Source: an uncultured Endomicrobiia bacterium
GTDB lineage: Bacteria > Elusimicrobiota > Endomicrobiia > Endomicrobiales > Endomicrobiaceae
Length of the DNA: 64,000 nucleotides
Direction: 5' to 3'
Assembly (NCBI GenBank): GCA_938040055.1
Contig: CALHWY010000012.1
Location: 1-64,000, forward strand
Of the stretch, positions 45,387 to 53,245 are shown in pieces (position 1 is the stretch's first letter; the number at the start of each line of letters is the position of its first letter). The translations under genes and the position numbers were made by a program. The notes under the pieces were generated by a model. The model did not search any database, was not told where the DNA came from, and was given only the letters and a program-made list of their open reading frames with translations.

Positions 45387-46108
45387 AAAAATTACTTTTT
45401 ATCCCTATTTTGTTTACTGCGGTTTTGGCTTACGGACAGAAATACGATATTTCCGGCGTGAATGAAAAGATGGTTGAAATTTCAATAGAAATAACTGAAA
45501 TCAACGAAAATAAATCCATTCAGCTCGGCATTAACTGGCCCAGCGAAGTCAAAGTCGGAGAGATCAATATTCCGTCAATAATAGAATCGGGCGGATGGGC
45601 AAGAATAACAAATTATACGGCGACTTTAAAAGCTTTGGAAACCGCCGGCGCGGCGAAAGTTTTGTCAAAACCCAAACTTGTCACAAAATCAAATACCGCC
45701 GCGAAGTTTATTGTAGGCGGAGAATTTCCGATTGTAGCCGCTTCCGTGGGCGGCTCCGCCCGGATCGACTGGAAAGAGTACGGAATAATAATGGAAATAA
45801 CTCCCGTCGTTATTGACAATGACAAAATTGACATGAAAATAAACACGGAACTTTCAAGACTTGATTTTAACGCTTCCGTCGCGGGATACCCTTCAGTAGC
45901 AAAAAGACAGGCTTCATCGCATTTGCAAATTAAAGACGGTGAAACCATGGTTTTGGCCGGTCTTATAGAAACCACGAAAGGAAAAACCAAAGAAGGCGTT
46001 CCGGTCCTCAGCGACATTCCTATTCTCGGCGCTTTATTCAGCGTGCAAAAGCATGACGACAGAAAAACGAATGTTTTGATTTTTGTTACGACGAAAATAC
46101 TTCAATAA
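45383..46108 (+). CDS. Stand-alone secretin-domain protein (minimal secretin)
   Basis: A 241-residue protein with a signal peptide (to about 19) followed at once by a complete C-terminal secretin domain. Visible signatures are VEISIEITEINENKSIQLGI, LSKPKLVTKSNTAAKF, GGEFPI and the closing VPVLSDIPILGALF with LIFVTTKIL. Secretins of type II, type III, type IV pilus and Tad systems carry N-terminal N0/N1 or BON domains; here none is present and the upstream gene is complete, so it is not a recent truncation of this frame. It would form the outer-membrane gate for the pseudopilin genes that follow. Confidence 0.85.
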   Translation: MKKLLFIPILFTAVLAYGQKYDISGVNEKMVEISIEITEINENKSIQLGINWPSEVKVGEINIPSIIESGGWARITNYTATLKALETAGAAKVLSKPKLVTKSNTAAKFIVGGEFPIVAASVGGSARIDWKEYGIIMEITPVVIDNDKIDMKINTELSRLDFNASVAGYPSVAKRQASSHLQIKDGETMVLAGLIETTKGKTKEGVPVLSDIPILGALFSVQKHDDRKTNVLIFVTTKILQ

Positions 46109-46128
46109 TCAAAGTAAAAAAGTAATCG

Positions 46129-46365
46129 ATGAACTTTAATCTTTCAAAACCAAAAGGACAGACTTTTGTTGAATTCTTATTGGTGTTTTCGGTTTTACTG
46201 TTAACCGCCGCCGGGGTTTTTGTCATGTATAAAAAAGCTTGGAAGACGAGATACGGGAGAACGGGGCTGTTTTCAGGCGCCTATGCCGCGCTTGTAAAGA
46301 TGTCGGGCGGCAGGGAGATTCAATTGCCGGGCGGACGAAAAATTAAAACGGATTATGTGAAATGA
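46129..46365 (+). CDS. Small TadE-like pseudopilin
   Basis: 78 residues. The N terminus KPKGQTFVEFLLVF is a prepilin-type signal: cleavage after G10 would leave Glu at position +5, followed by one hydrophobic helix (about 16-35). The rest is a short basic domain with two GGR motifs. It is 20 bases after the secretin gene and overlaps the next pseudopilin gene (ATGA). No family assignment beyond TadE/pilin-like is possible. Confidence 0.75.
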   Translation: MNFNLSKPKGQTFVEFLLVFSVLLLTAAGVFVMYKKAWKTRYGRTGLFSGAYAALVKMSGGREIQLPGGRKIKTDYVK

Positions 46366-47084
46366 AAAAGAAAAATGCGGGGCAGTCTTTGACGGAAGCA
46401 TTGTTTGTCGTCGTTTTTACTACCATTATAATGTTTGCTTTTTTACAGGTCTGCATAATGGTTGTGGATGATATGACCGCCAATGAGGCCGCTTTTGTCG
46501 CGATGCGTTCGGCCGCCGTAACAAAAAAAAGCGAAAGGCCGGAAGAGGTCAAAAACAGGGTCAATACTTATATGAGCGTCTACTACCCTTTTTTATTGCT
46601 CAACAATTTTACCGACAGCTCGATAGTCAATCATTTAAACAGAGGCAGTTTCGTGTATTCGAATAAAAAAGAAGTGGCCGATTATTTCGGCTCCGGAGAC
46701 AATTCCGGCGGAGCGGACGGCGAAGAATCGGAAGACAGCGTCGCAATTTACAAAAAGAACTATAGCTGCACAGAAGAAGCCAAAGATTATTCCGGCAATA
46801 TTATAGAATCCAATACCGTAAAAATTTATTATTTCACGAGGGTTATGTTCGGTTTTCTGGTCGCGAAGGACGTTTCCAACGCCAGAAGAAAAAAGGTTAA
46901 AGATTTTTTTACGATAAAAGCCGACAGGCTCTCCGGCATAAGCGGCAACAGGCGATATCAGTCGGCAAGAAACAGAATGGTGGTTTCCCCGGATTCGGAT
47001 TTTTACGAAAGAGCTTATCCGGGCGCCGGCAAATTTAAAAATTATGATTTATCCGCGCTTTTGTCCGAGATACGGGGAGAATAG
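46362..47084 (+). CDS. TadE-like pseudopilin, 240 residues
   Basis: N terminus MKKKNAGQSLTEALFVVVF shows a prepilin-type site after G7 with Glu at +5, then one membrane helix to about residue 33. The soluble part (about 35-240) is not recognised; it has an acidic Gly/Ser/Glu-rich stretch (about 112-125) and a basic C-terminal half. Overlaps the small TadE-like gene and ends one base before the TTG start of the TadG-like gene. Confidence 0.78.
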   Translation: MKKKNAGQSLTEALFVVVFTTIIMFAFLQVCIMVVDDMTANEAAFVAMRSAAVTKKSERPEEVKNRVNTYMSVYYPFLLLNNFTDSSIVNHLNRGSFVYSNKKEVADYFGSGDNSGGADGEESEDSVAIYKKNYSCTEEAKDYSGNIIESNTVKIYYFTRVMFGFLVAKDVSNARRKKVKDFFTIKADRLSGISGNRRYQSARNRMVVSPDSDFYERAYPGAGKFKNYDLSALLSEIRGE

Positions 47085-47085
47085 C

Positions 47086-48369
47086 TTGAAGAGTGAAAAA
47101 GGGCAGACATTATATTATTTTTTGATATTTACGCTTATCATTGTAATAAGCTGGGCTATGATGCTCAATATAGCAAAGCTTATAAGGGACAGGATGATAA
47201 TGCAAAATATTGCGGATAATGCCGCCGTGTCTATTGCGACCCATAGAGCGAGGACGATGAATTTTGTCGGATCATGCAATTATCTTATAGGCTTTTTGCT
47301 GAGGATGGGCACCAGGGCGGAATTCGTTCAGATACACACATACGGCACCGATACGGTCGCCTCATATATGTTCGGAGATTGGCGTAAAGGCTCTAATTCC
47401 GCTCTTTCTTCAGGCGTAGCGGAGCTCAAGAAAATGGTAGATCTTGTCCAAAAAGGACAGGAAACGGCGATGGTAGCCCATCTGGTTTATATTGCAATGA
47501 CGTATAAGAATCTTATTGAAAAAGGTTATGTTCCGGTCATACTGCCGCTTCCGATAAAAGATTTTGACTCGAACATGCTGGAAAATCCCGGCGCCGGTAT
47601 TATCAAAATAGCCGAAAAACATTTCGGTTTAAAAAGAAATACGAAAGGCATAACATATAAAAAGACCGAGAATGTAACTTATGGAAATATTCATTACGTA
47701 TATACCAGAATGTTAGGGCTTGAATTACGCAAGATGATTTTGGAAGCTTTAAAAAAATTCGGTTTTCTGGGAGGCATTATCGCATCCGCCGACAAAGCGA
47801 TAGAAATGATAGAGAAAGAGTTCGGCATTAACTTTTCCGATTATACCGACGCCCCCGTCTACGCGAAGAAAGACTACTCCTGGTATATTACCGCGGATAA
47901 CTTTAAGGATCAGAAAACGCAGATTGTATTGATGAAAATGGCCGGCGATGATAATAAGCCTCTTTTTTACAGATGGCTTGGAATAAATTATCCTTCCATA
48001 TACGTTTTTTCGGCGGCGGCAATCTATAATACGAAGGGCACAATGTTTCCGAGCAGGGAAAGCGAACTTCTGGGAACCATATCCCCGAAATCCCAGTATT
48101 ACATTCTTGACTTTATTTTTCATTTTTCGCTTCCGACGACAAATGCGCAAATATTCTATCTTGCCGGCGAAATAGCGGAACAAATACCTTATATCGGCAA
48201 TTTGCTGGCGCTGCTGGTGTCCCTGTATGCGGAAAATATGAACAACATGATGTTTTTTAAAGCGATAAGCGGAACCGCGGATTCTCCGATGAACAATTAT
48301 ATGGAAGCGAAAGAAGGCGGCTGGGCTGCTCATCTTGTGCCTTTTAAGACCGTAAACGACGATGAATAA
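47086..48369 (+). CDS. TadG-like pilus-assembly protein
   Basis: A 428-residue protein read from a TTG at 47086 with GGGGAGA 6 bases upstream; a longer frame from 47044 lies inside the previous gene. It starts KSEKGQTLYYFLIF: the GQ cleavage-like site is kept, but +5 is Tyr, not Glu. After the membrane helix comes QNIADNAAVSIATHRAR, matching the QxxADAAALA pattern of TadG/TadE-G proteins. The rest (about 60-428) is not recognised. The 3' end of the gene has been duplicated in degraded form just downstream. Confidence 0.75.
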   Translation: MKSEKGQTLYYFLIFTLIIVISWAMMLNIAKLIRDRMIMQNIADNAAVSIATHRARTMNFVGSCNYLIGFLLRMGTRAEFVQIHTYGTDTVASYMFGDWRKGSNSALSSGVAELKKMVDLVQKGQETAMVAHLVYIAMTYKNLIEKGYVPVILPLPIKDFDSNMLENPGAGIIKIAEKHFGLKRNTKGITYKKTENVTYGNIHYVYTRMLGLELRKMILEALKKFGFLGGIIASADKAIEMIEKEFGINFSDYTDAPVYAKKDYSWYITADNFKDQKTQIVLMKMAGDDNKPLFYRWLGINYPSIYVFSAAAIYNTKGTMFPSRESELLGTISPKSQYYILDFIFHFSLPTTNAQIFYLAGEIAEQIPYIGNLLALLVSLYAENMNNMMFFKAISGTADSPMNNYMEAKEGGWAAHLVPFKTVNDDE

Positions 48370-48438
48370 AAATAAGGTTTGCGGCTTAAGACCGCTTATC
48401 AATGGTTTAAGACCGCAAATGAAGGCGAATAAGATAAG
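48343..48438 (+). repeat. Degenerate tandem copies of the TadG-like gene 3' end
   Basis: The last coding bases plus stop (TTTAAGACCGTAAACGACG at 48343-48361 and on to 48377) recur as a shortened copy at about 48385-48405 and a fuller copy at 48406-48438. A further fragment (GCGAAGGCGAATAA) is seen near 48472. The middle copies can fold with each other into a hairpin (48378-48419). No coding frame continues through them. Confidence 0.6.
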
Positions 48439-48660
48439 ATATTAAACAGCCGCCGGCTTTTGCGAAAGAATGCGAAGGCGAATAAAAAAAGCGCACGCCG
48501 GCGCCGGGACGGATATATTTAAACGGCAAAGAATAAAAAAATAAGACGCCCGTTAAACGCGTCTTTGTGAAAAGAAAGCATATGTTTAAGGCTCCGATGA
48601 ATAAAACAGCCACCGGCGGGAGCGGGAATGGAAACGGAAAAATATATAAAACGGAGATTT

Positions 48661-49209
48661 ATGTTTGCCCGGAAAATGATAAACGGTAAAAAAGGACAGG
48701 CTTTGATAGAAGCGGCGTTAACCGCTCCTTTGATTATTTTTTTTCTTTTTACGATAATATGGTTCGGCCGCGTGGTGCTTACGTGGCAGCAGCTTGTCGG
48801 AGCGGCCAGATACGGCACGGATTTGATTGCCTATACGCCTTATAGCGAAGAAGAGATAAGCAGGGACATAAGAAATTATCTTTGTCACGGCAACAATATA
48901 GGAAGAACATTGGACAGAAGCACGGATACGCTCAAAATAGAAGTTCATGCCGCGGATTTTCCGTCTATAGATTACAGCGCCGTCAATATATTAAATCCTA
49001 TGAGGATAATTAATAATTTTCACGCTGTTTTTGAGTTGTTTAAAAGTTCGCTGTCTCCGGAACTTTCATATGTCGAAATTTCGTACAAGTTTAAGACGCC
49101 TCCGGTTTTCCGCTTATACAAAGAATATATAACAATAAAAGCGAAATCTGAGGTTTTGACCGGGAGCGGAGTTCCGGTAGAGGAGAAAGAAAGACGTAAA
49201 AACCGATAA
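48661..49209 (+). CDS. TadE-like pseudopilin, 182 residues
   Basis: N terminus [20 protein letters not shown], the clearest TadE signature of the four: prepilin-type site after G12, Glu at +5, one membrane helix. The C-terminal domain (about 40-182) is exposed and unassigned. The ATG at 48661 has GGAG three bases upstream; an in-frame ATG at 48628 with GGGAGCGGGA in front would add 11 residues. It lies 290 bases after the TadG-like gene and just before rfbA. Confidence 0.82.
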   Translation: MFARKMINGKKGQALIEAALTAPLIIFFLFTIIWFGRVVLTWQQLVGAARYGTDLIAYTPYSEEEISRDIRNYLCHGNNIGRTLDRSTDTLKIEVHAADFPSIDYSAVNILNPMRIINNFHAVFELFKSSLSPELSYVEISYKFKTPPVFRLYKEYITIKAKSEVLTGSGVPVEEKERRKNR

Positions 49210-49222
49210 AAAGGTGCGGCCG

Positions 49223-50098
49223 ATGAAAAAAACAAAAGGTATGATATTAGCCGGCGGAAAAGCGACAAGACTTTATCCTGTTACAAGCGTTGTCAGCAAA
49301 CAGCTTTTGCCCGTTTACAATAAACCCATGATCTATTATCCGCTTTCGATACTGATGCTTGCCGGGATCAGAGATATCCTTATAATTTCAAACGATGAAA
49401 CTCTTCCTTTGCTCAAAAGGCTTCTGGGAGACGGCGGGCGTTTCGGTTTAAGCATAAGTTATGAGCTCCAGCAATATCCCGGAGGCATTGCGGAGGCGTT
49501 TATAATAGGTGAAGATTTTATAGGGCGGGATAATGCCGCGCTGATACTGGGAGATAATATTTTTTACGGGCACGGTTTTCCCGGAAGGCTTGCGAAAGCG
49601 GCTTCCGGAGAGGGCTGCGCCACAATTTTCGGTTATTACGTCAAAGATCCCAACAGATACGGAATCGTCGAGCTTGATAAAAATAATAATCCCGTTTCGA
49701 TAGAGGAAAAACCGGAAAAGCCGAAATCTAACTGGGCGGTTACCGGTTTATATTTTTATGATAATGAAGTGATAAAAATCGCAAAAAGCATAAAACCTTC
49801 AAAACGCGGAGAGCTTGAAATTACAGATATCAATAAATATTATTTAAACGCCGGCAAACTCAATGTGGAACTTCTGGGAAGAGGATTTGCCTGGCTCGAC
49901 GCGGGAACGCACGGCTCTTTGCTGGAAGCGTCTTTGTTTATTAAAACTCTTGAAGAAAGGCAGAACTCGATGATTTCATGTCCGGAAGAAATAGCCTACA
50001 GAAAAAAATATATAGACAAGACGCAGCTTGTCAGGCTGATGGAAAATTTGCCGCAAGATTATACGCTTTATCTTGAAAGAATCATAAACGAAACATAA
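49223..50098 (+). CDS. rfbA: Glucose-1-phosphate thymidylyltransferase
   Basis: Makes dTDP-glucose, the entry to dTDP-rhamnose and other surface sugars. Nucleotide-binding [20 protein letters not shown], metal site [10 protein letters not shown], and [15 protein letters not shown] near the end. 291 residues from the ATG at 49223. Where most relatives have GGxGTRL this one reads GGKATRL. The other rfb genes (B, C, D) are not next to it. Confidence 0.93.
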   Translation: MKKTKGMILAGGKATRLYPVTSVVSKQLLPVYNKPMIYYPLSILMLAGIRDILIISNDETLPLLKRLLGDGGRFGLSISYELQQYPGGIAEAFIIGEDFIGRDNAALILGDNIFYGHGFPGRLAKAASGEGCATIFGYYVKDPNRYGIVELDKNNNPVSIEEKPEKPKSNWAVTGLYFYDNEVIKIAKSIKPSKRGELEITDINKYYLNAGKLNVELLGRGFAWLDAGTHGSLLEASLFIKTLEERQNSMISCPEEIAYRKKYIDKTQLVRLMENLPQDYTLYLERIINET

Positions 50099-50109
50099 AA
50101 AAACGGTTG

Positions 50110-50138
50110 TTGACTTGCGGAATAATTTTAAGTATAAT
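50110..50138 (+). promoter_or_regulatory. sigma70-type promoter of tRNA-Ile2/Met
   Basis: TTGACT (50110-50115), 17 bases, TATAAT (50133-50138). Near-perfect consensus; start near 50145. Confidence 0.82.
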
Positions 50139-50162
50139 CATTAAACATTTTAATCGTTAAGC

Positions 50163-50236
50163 GGGCCTGTAGCTCAGTTGGTTAGAGCACTCGACTCATA
50201 ATCGAATGGTCGTAGGTTCAAGTCCTACCAGGCCCA
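50163..50236 (+). tRNA. tRNA with CAU anticodon, probably tRNA-Ile2
   Basis: Acceptor GGGCCTG/CAGGCCC, anticodon loop CTCATAA (CAT), T-arm GTAGG-TTCAAGT-CCTAC, discriminator A, no encoded CCA. The stem-loop CGACTCATAATCG is the same as in E. coli tRNA-Ile2, whose C34 becomes lysidine and reads AUA. Elongator tRNA-Met shares the loop CTCATAA, so that remains possible. It is not an initiator, as the GGG/CCC anticodon stem is absent. Confidence 0.88.
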
Positions 50237-50248
50237 ATGGAAGATACT

Positions 50249-50271
50249 CTTGAGAAATCAAGGGTTTTTTT
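50249..50271 (+). terminator. Rho-independent terminator after the CAU tRNA
   Basis: CTTGA-GAAA-TCAAG hairpin with a stable GNRA loop (50249-50262), followed by GG and a run of seven T. The next promoter begins at once. Confidence 0.75.
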
Positions 50272-50273
50272 AT

Positions 50274-50303
50274 TTGACCCGCCTTTTTAAAACTTGCTAT
50301 AAT
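50274..50303 (+). promoter_or_regulatory. sigma70-type promoter of tRNA-Val
   Basis: TTGACC (50274-50279), 18 bases, TATAAT (50298-50303). Start near 50310, 15 bases before the tRNA. Confidence 0.8.
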
Positions 50304-50324
50304 GAACACAATTTATTCGGCAAC

Positions 50325-50399
50325 GGGTAGTTAGCTCAGCGGAAGAGCGTTCGCCTCACACGCGAGAGGCCGCAGGTTCGAACCCTGCACTACCCACCA
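50325..50399 (+). tRNA. tRNA-Val(CAC)
   Basis: Acceptor GGGTAGT/ACTACCC, D-arm GCTC/GAGC, anticodon loop CTCACAC (CAC, codon GTG), T-arm GCAGG-TTCGAAC-CCTGC, discriminator A. It is the only tRNA in the window with an encoded CCA end (50397-50399). Confidence 0.95.
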
Positions 50400-50698
50400 A
50401 ATATTGCGCCGTATTCATTGCGGTCCGATCCGTTTTTAAAGACAGGCGGCAGGCAGGGCCGGGATCCGGTTTTGAAAACGGCTTTCGGGTGGGAAAGAGC
50501 GAATCTTATAATTCCGGATTGTACCGTGGAAAATAAAGCGCAACAAAGCCTGTCCTGCGTCTAACAAATGCCTGACGCAAAAGGGCTTTGCGGAAAAAAT
50601 ATTTTCGGGCGCGCAGTGAATTATGGAAGCCGCGCATTAAATTCGTTTATGATAATAAAACATTTTACCTTATATTATATTTGTCGAACGGAGCGCAA
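50400..50698. other. Spacer between tRNA-Val and the zinc-ribbon gene
   Basis: 299 bases without a gene. A weak inverted repeat TGCGTC/GACGCA lies near 50557-50580. Nothing else is recognised. Confidence 0.5.
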
Positions 50699-51409
50699 AT
50701 GGAAAATTTAAGGCAGGATTTGGAGCTTTTGTATGAATTGCAGGATTACGATATAAAAATAGGCAGTATAAAAAAGCTTATTTCCGAAGCGCCGGCGCTT
50801 ATAGAGGAAAAACGCAGGGAACTGGAAGAACAAAAGCGGGAAACCGAAGAAAAGAAAAAAAACTTCGTCGCATTAAACTCTTTAAAAAAAGAGAAAGAAG
50901 CGCTTCTCGACGCCAGGGAAAAGGCTATAAGCAAGCATTCTCTTGAGCTCAATACCGTAAAATCCAATGACACTTATAAGGCATTGCTGCTTGAAATCGA
51001 GAAAGCAAAAGCCGACAAAAGCGTTGTCGAAGACGAGATTCTTGAACTGATGGATAAAATTGAAGCGGAGAACAGGCTTGTCAAGGACTCGGAAAACGCT
51101 TTCAAAGAATCCGAACTGAAAATAAAAGGCGAGATATCCGCGATAGAAAATTCCGTTAAGCAATATTGCGACGATATAAAAAGCATAGAAGATAACAGAG
51201 AGCGCCATAAATTAAAAGTAAATCCGAAAATAGCGCAGCAGTATGAAAGAATACGAGAAGGAAGGGACGGGCAGGGGATTTGTCTTGTGGACGGGGAGAG
51301 CTGCGGGGGATGCGGAATGGTTTTAAGACCCCAGCTTATAAATCAGGCGCAGAAATGCGCCGAGCTTGTTTTTTGCGACAACTGTTCGAGAATATTATTG
51401 AAAAAATAG
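50699..51409 (+). CDS. Coiled-coil zinc-ribbon protein (COG1579 family)
   Basis: 236 residues. About 1-180 is a long charged coiled coil (many E, K and L); the C terminus is a four-Cys zinc ribbon (CGGCGMVL and FCDNCSRIL). Members of this family bind nucleic acid or act in envelope processes, but the role is not settled. GGAG lies 5 bases before the ATG at 50699; an open frame runs 37 codons further up but lacks a family match. The RNase P RNA gene follows within 8 bases. Confidence 0.85.
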   Translation: MENLRQDLELLYELQDYDIKIGSIKKLISEAPALIEEKRRELEEQKRETEEKKKNFVALNSLKKEKEALLDAREKAISKHSLELNTVKSNDTYKALLLEIEKAKADKSVVEDEILELMDKIEAENRLVKDSENAFKESELKIKGEISAIENSVKQYCDDIKSIEDNRERHKLKVNPKIAQQYERIREGRDGQGICLVDGESCGGCGMVLRPQLINQAQKCAELVFCDNCSRILLKK

Positions 51410-51416
51410 GATATTT

Positions 51417-51755
51417 TACAGACGGACGCGCAGTCGCTTCACTTTCAGGTCTTGTGAAGAGGAAAGTCCGAACTTTAACTGCGTTTTTTGCAGAAAACGG
51501 TAGCAGGCAATTCCTGCCGTGCGCGAGCACAGAGGTGCGAGCAGAGACGCCTTCGCCGGAAACGGCGGGGTATCCTTGAAAAAGGATAAGCTTTTGCAGC
51601 AATGCGAAAGGTGAAACGGCTAAATCCTTACCGGAAAGCAAGGCTGAAGTATGGCCGCTTGACCGTTAAAAGCGATTTTAACGGCAGAGAAATGACTGCG
51701 CTTGCGGAAAATAAATTTTTTCGCAAGACAGAATTCGGTGTACAGTCCGTCTGTA
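51417..51755 (+). ncRNA. rnpB: RNase P RNA
   Basis: Catalytic RNA of RNase P, about 339 bases. The two ends pair perfectly over 11 bp as helix P1 (TACAGACGGAC at 51417-51427, GTCCGTCTGTA at 51745-51755). The universal core is present: AGAGGAAAGTCCGAAC (51458-51473) and AGACAGAATTCGG (51726-51738), which form P4. The GGTGAAACGGC segment typical of the specificity side lies near 51610. It probably shares a transcript with the zinc-ribbon gene or has a promoter within it. Confidence 0.93.
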
Positions 51756-51765
51756 TAAGCAAAAA

Positions 51766-52119
51766 ATGAATACGGCGACATGTATAGGAATCGGCATGGC
51801 CGGCGGAATTTTAAGCGGGCTGATGGGAGTGGGCGGGGGAATAATTCTTATTCCCCTGATGGTTATTTTTTTGAATATGACCCAGCATCAGGCTCAAGGG
51901 ACTTCTCTGGCGATAATAATGCTGAGTTTTGTGTCGATGTTTGTCTATTATAAAAAAGGTTATGTGCAGCCCGCGACAGCGGCTCTTATCGGAGCCGGAT
52001 TTATACTGGGAGGCTTGATAGGAGCCCATTTTGCGACGGCTCTGCCTGAAAACGTGTTAAGGAAAAGTTTTGCCGTTTTAATGATGGTCATGGCCGCAAG
52101 AATGCTGCTTTTAAAATAA
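51766..52119 (+). CDS. TauE/SafE-family membrane protein, half size
   Basis: 117 residues with about four membrane helices and the repeat signature GLMGVGGGIILIP of the TSUP (TauE/SafE) transporter family. Full-length members have two such halves (about 250 residues), so this one may work as a dimer. Substrate unknown. It lies between rnpB and rsmH, one base before the latter. Confidence 0.85.
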   Translation: MNTATCIGIGMAGGILSGLMGVGGGIILIPLMVIFLNMTQHQAQGTSLAIIMLSFVSMFVYYKKGYVQPATAALIGAGFILGGLIGAHFATALPENVLRKSFAVLMMVMAARMLLLK

Positions 52120-52120
52120 A

Positions 52121-52993
52121 ATGAATTATCATATCCCAGTAATGCCTTCCGAAACGGCTCATTATCTTATCAGTAACCCTTCCGGCTTGTACGTCGACTG
52201 TACTTTCGGAGGCGGAGGGCATAGCGCTTATTTGCTTGAGAAATTTCAAGGTATCAGAATCATCGCTTTTGACTGGGATAATGACGCATTTGAAAGGTTT
52301 GAGAAGCGTTCGCATGAGTTCGGAGGACGAGTTTCTTTTGTAAGGGAAAATTTTAAAAATATAAAACGCGTTCTGGACAATGCGGGAACCGGAAAAGTCG
52401 ACGGCATACTCGCCGACGTCGGGGTTTCTTCAAAGCAGTTTGACGATTTGGACAGGGGCTTTTCTTTTAATTCCAAAAATTTGGATATGCGTATGGACTT
52501 GCGCAATCCTCTTACCGCGAAAGATGTGGTAAACGGATACGGCGAAGAAGAGCTTGCGGATATTTTTTATAAATACGGACAGGAGCGTTTTTCAAGGCGG
52601 ATAGCGAAAGCCGTCATGGAGCGCAGGAAAAGAGGAATTATAAACACCGCCGAGGAACTTCGGGATATTGCGGCTTCCGTAAAAAAGCCTGAGGGAAAAA
52701 TAAATCCGGCGACAAAGATTTTTCAGGCTTTAAGGATTTTTGTCAACGCCGAATTGGACAATCTCAAAGGGCTTCTTGATTCGGCTCCGGAGCTTTTAAA
52801 CAAAGGAGCGAGGATAGTGATTATAACCTTTCATTCGCTTGAAGACACGATAGTAAAGCTGAATTTCCGTAAGAACGCTTCGGAAAACATATATAAAATA
52901 CTTACAAAAAAAGTCGTTACCGCTTCGCGTGAAGAGCTGAAAAACAATCCGCGCGGACGGAGCGCAAAAATCAGAGCGGCAGAGAAAATATAA
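52121..52993 (+). CDS. rsmH: 16S rRNA (cytosine(1402)-N(4))-methyltransferase
   Basis: SAM-dependent methyltransferase, usual first or second gene of the dcw cluster. HIPVMPSETAHYL, SAM site DCTFGGGGHS, GILADVGVSSKQFDD, and the C-terminal RSAKIRAAEKI. 290 residues. mraZ, which often precedes it, is absent; a TauE/SafE-like gene is there instead. Its stop overlaps ftsL (TAATG). Confidence 0.96.
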   Translation: MNYHIPVMPSETAHYLISNPSGLYVDCTFGGGGHSAYLLEKFQGIRIIAFDWDNDAFERFEKRSHEFGGRVSFVRENFKNIKRVLDNAGTGKVDGILADVGVSSKQFDDLDRGFSFNSKNLDMRMDLRNPLTAKDVVNGYGEEELADIFYKYGQERFSRRIAKAVMERRKRGIINTAEELRDIAASVKKPEGKINPATKIFQALRIFVNAELDNLKGLLDSAPELLNKGARIVIITFHSLEDTIVKLNFRKNASENIYKILTKKVVTASREELKNNPRGRSAKIRAAEKI

Positions 52994-53244
52994 TGTATAA
53001 ACCTTTTGTGGCTGTTATATGCATAATATTCGGAGTTTTTGTTTATTTGTGGCAACAGACCACAGCCATGAGGATGGGCTATAAAGTAAGCGAAATGCAG
53101 GGCGAATATGAAAGGATAAATGCTGAAAACGACAGCCTGCTTTTAAAAATCAATTCCATACTCGCGCTTGAAAAGATGGACAGGATAGCCAAAGAAAAAC
53201 AGCTTTCGAAGCCGGATGAATCGTCCGTCGTCTATATAGATTAA
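52993..53244 (+). CDS. ftsL: Cell division protein FtsL-like
   Basis: 83 residues: one N-terminal membrane helix (about 4-22) and a coiled coil (about 30-65). There is little sequence identity to build on, but size, topology and place between rsmH and ftsI are those of FtsL, the bitopic division protein that works with FtsB/FtsQ and activates FtsWI. Confidence 0.82.
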   Translation: MYKPFVAVICIIFGVFVYLWQQTTAMRMGYKVSEMQGEYERINAENDSLLLKINSILALEKMDRIAKEKQLSKPDESSVVYID

Positions 53245-53245
53245 A

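Noticed and set aside
48543..48565. AAGACGC/GCGTCTT hairpin before the last TadE-like gene as a terminator
   Set aside because: No T-run follows on the plus strand; on the minus strand there is a T-rich stretch but no gene that would need it.
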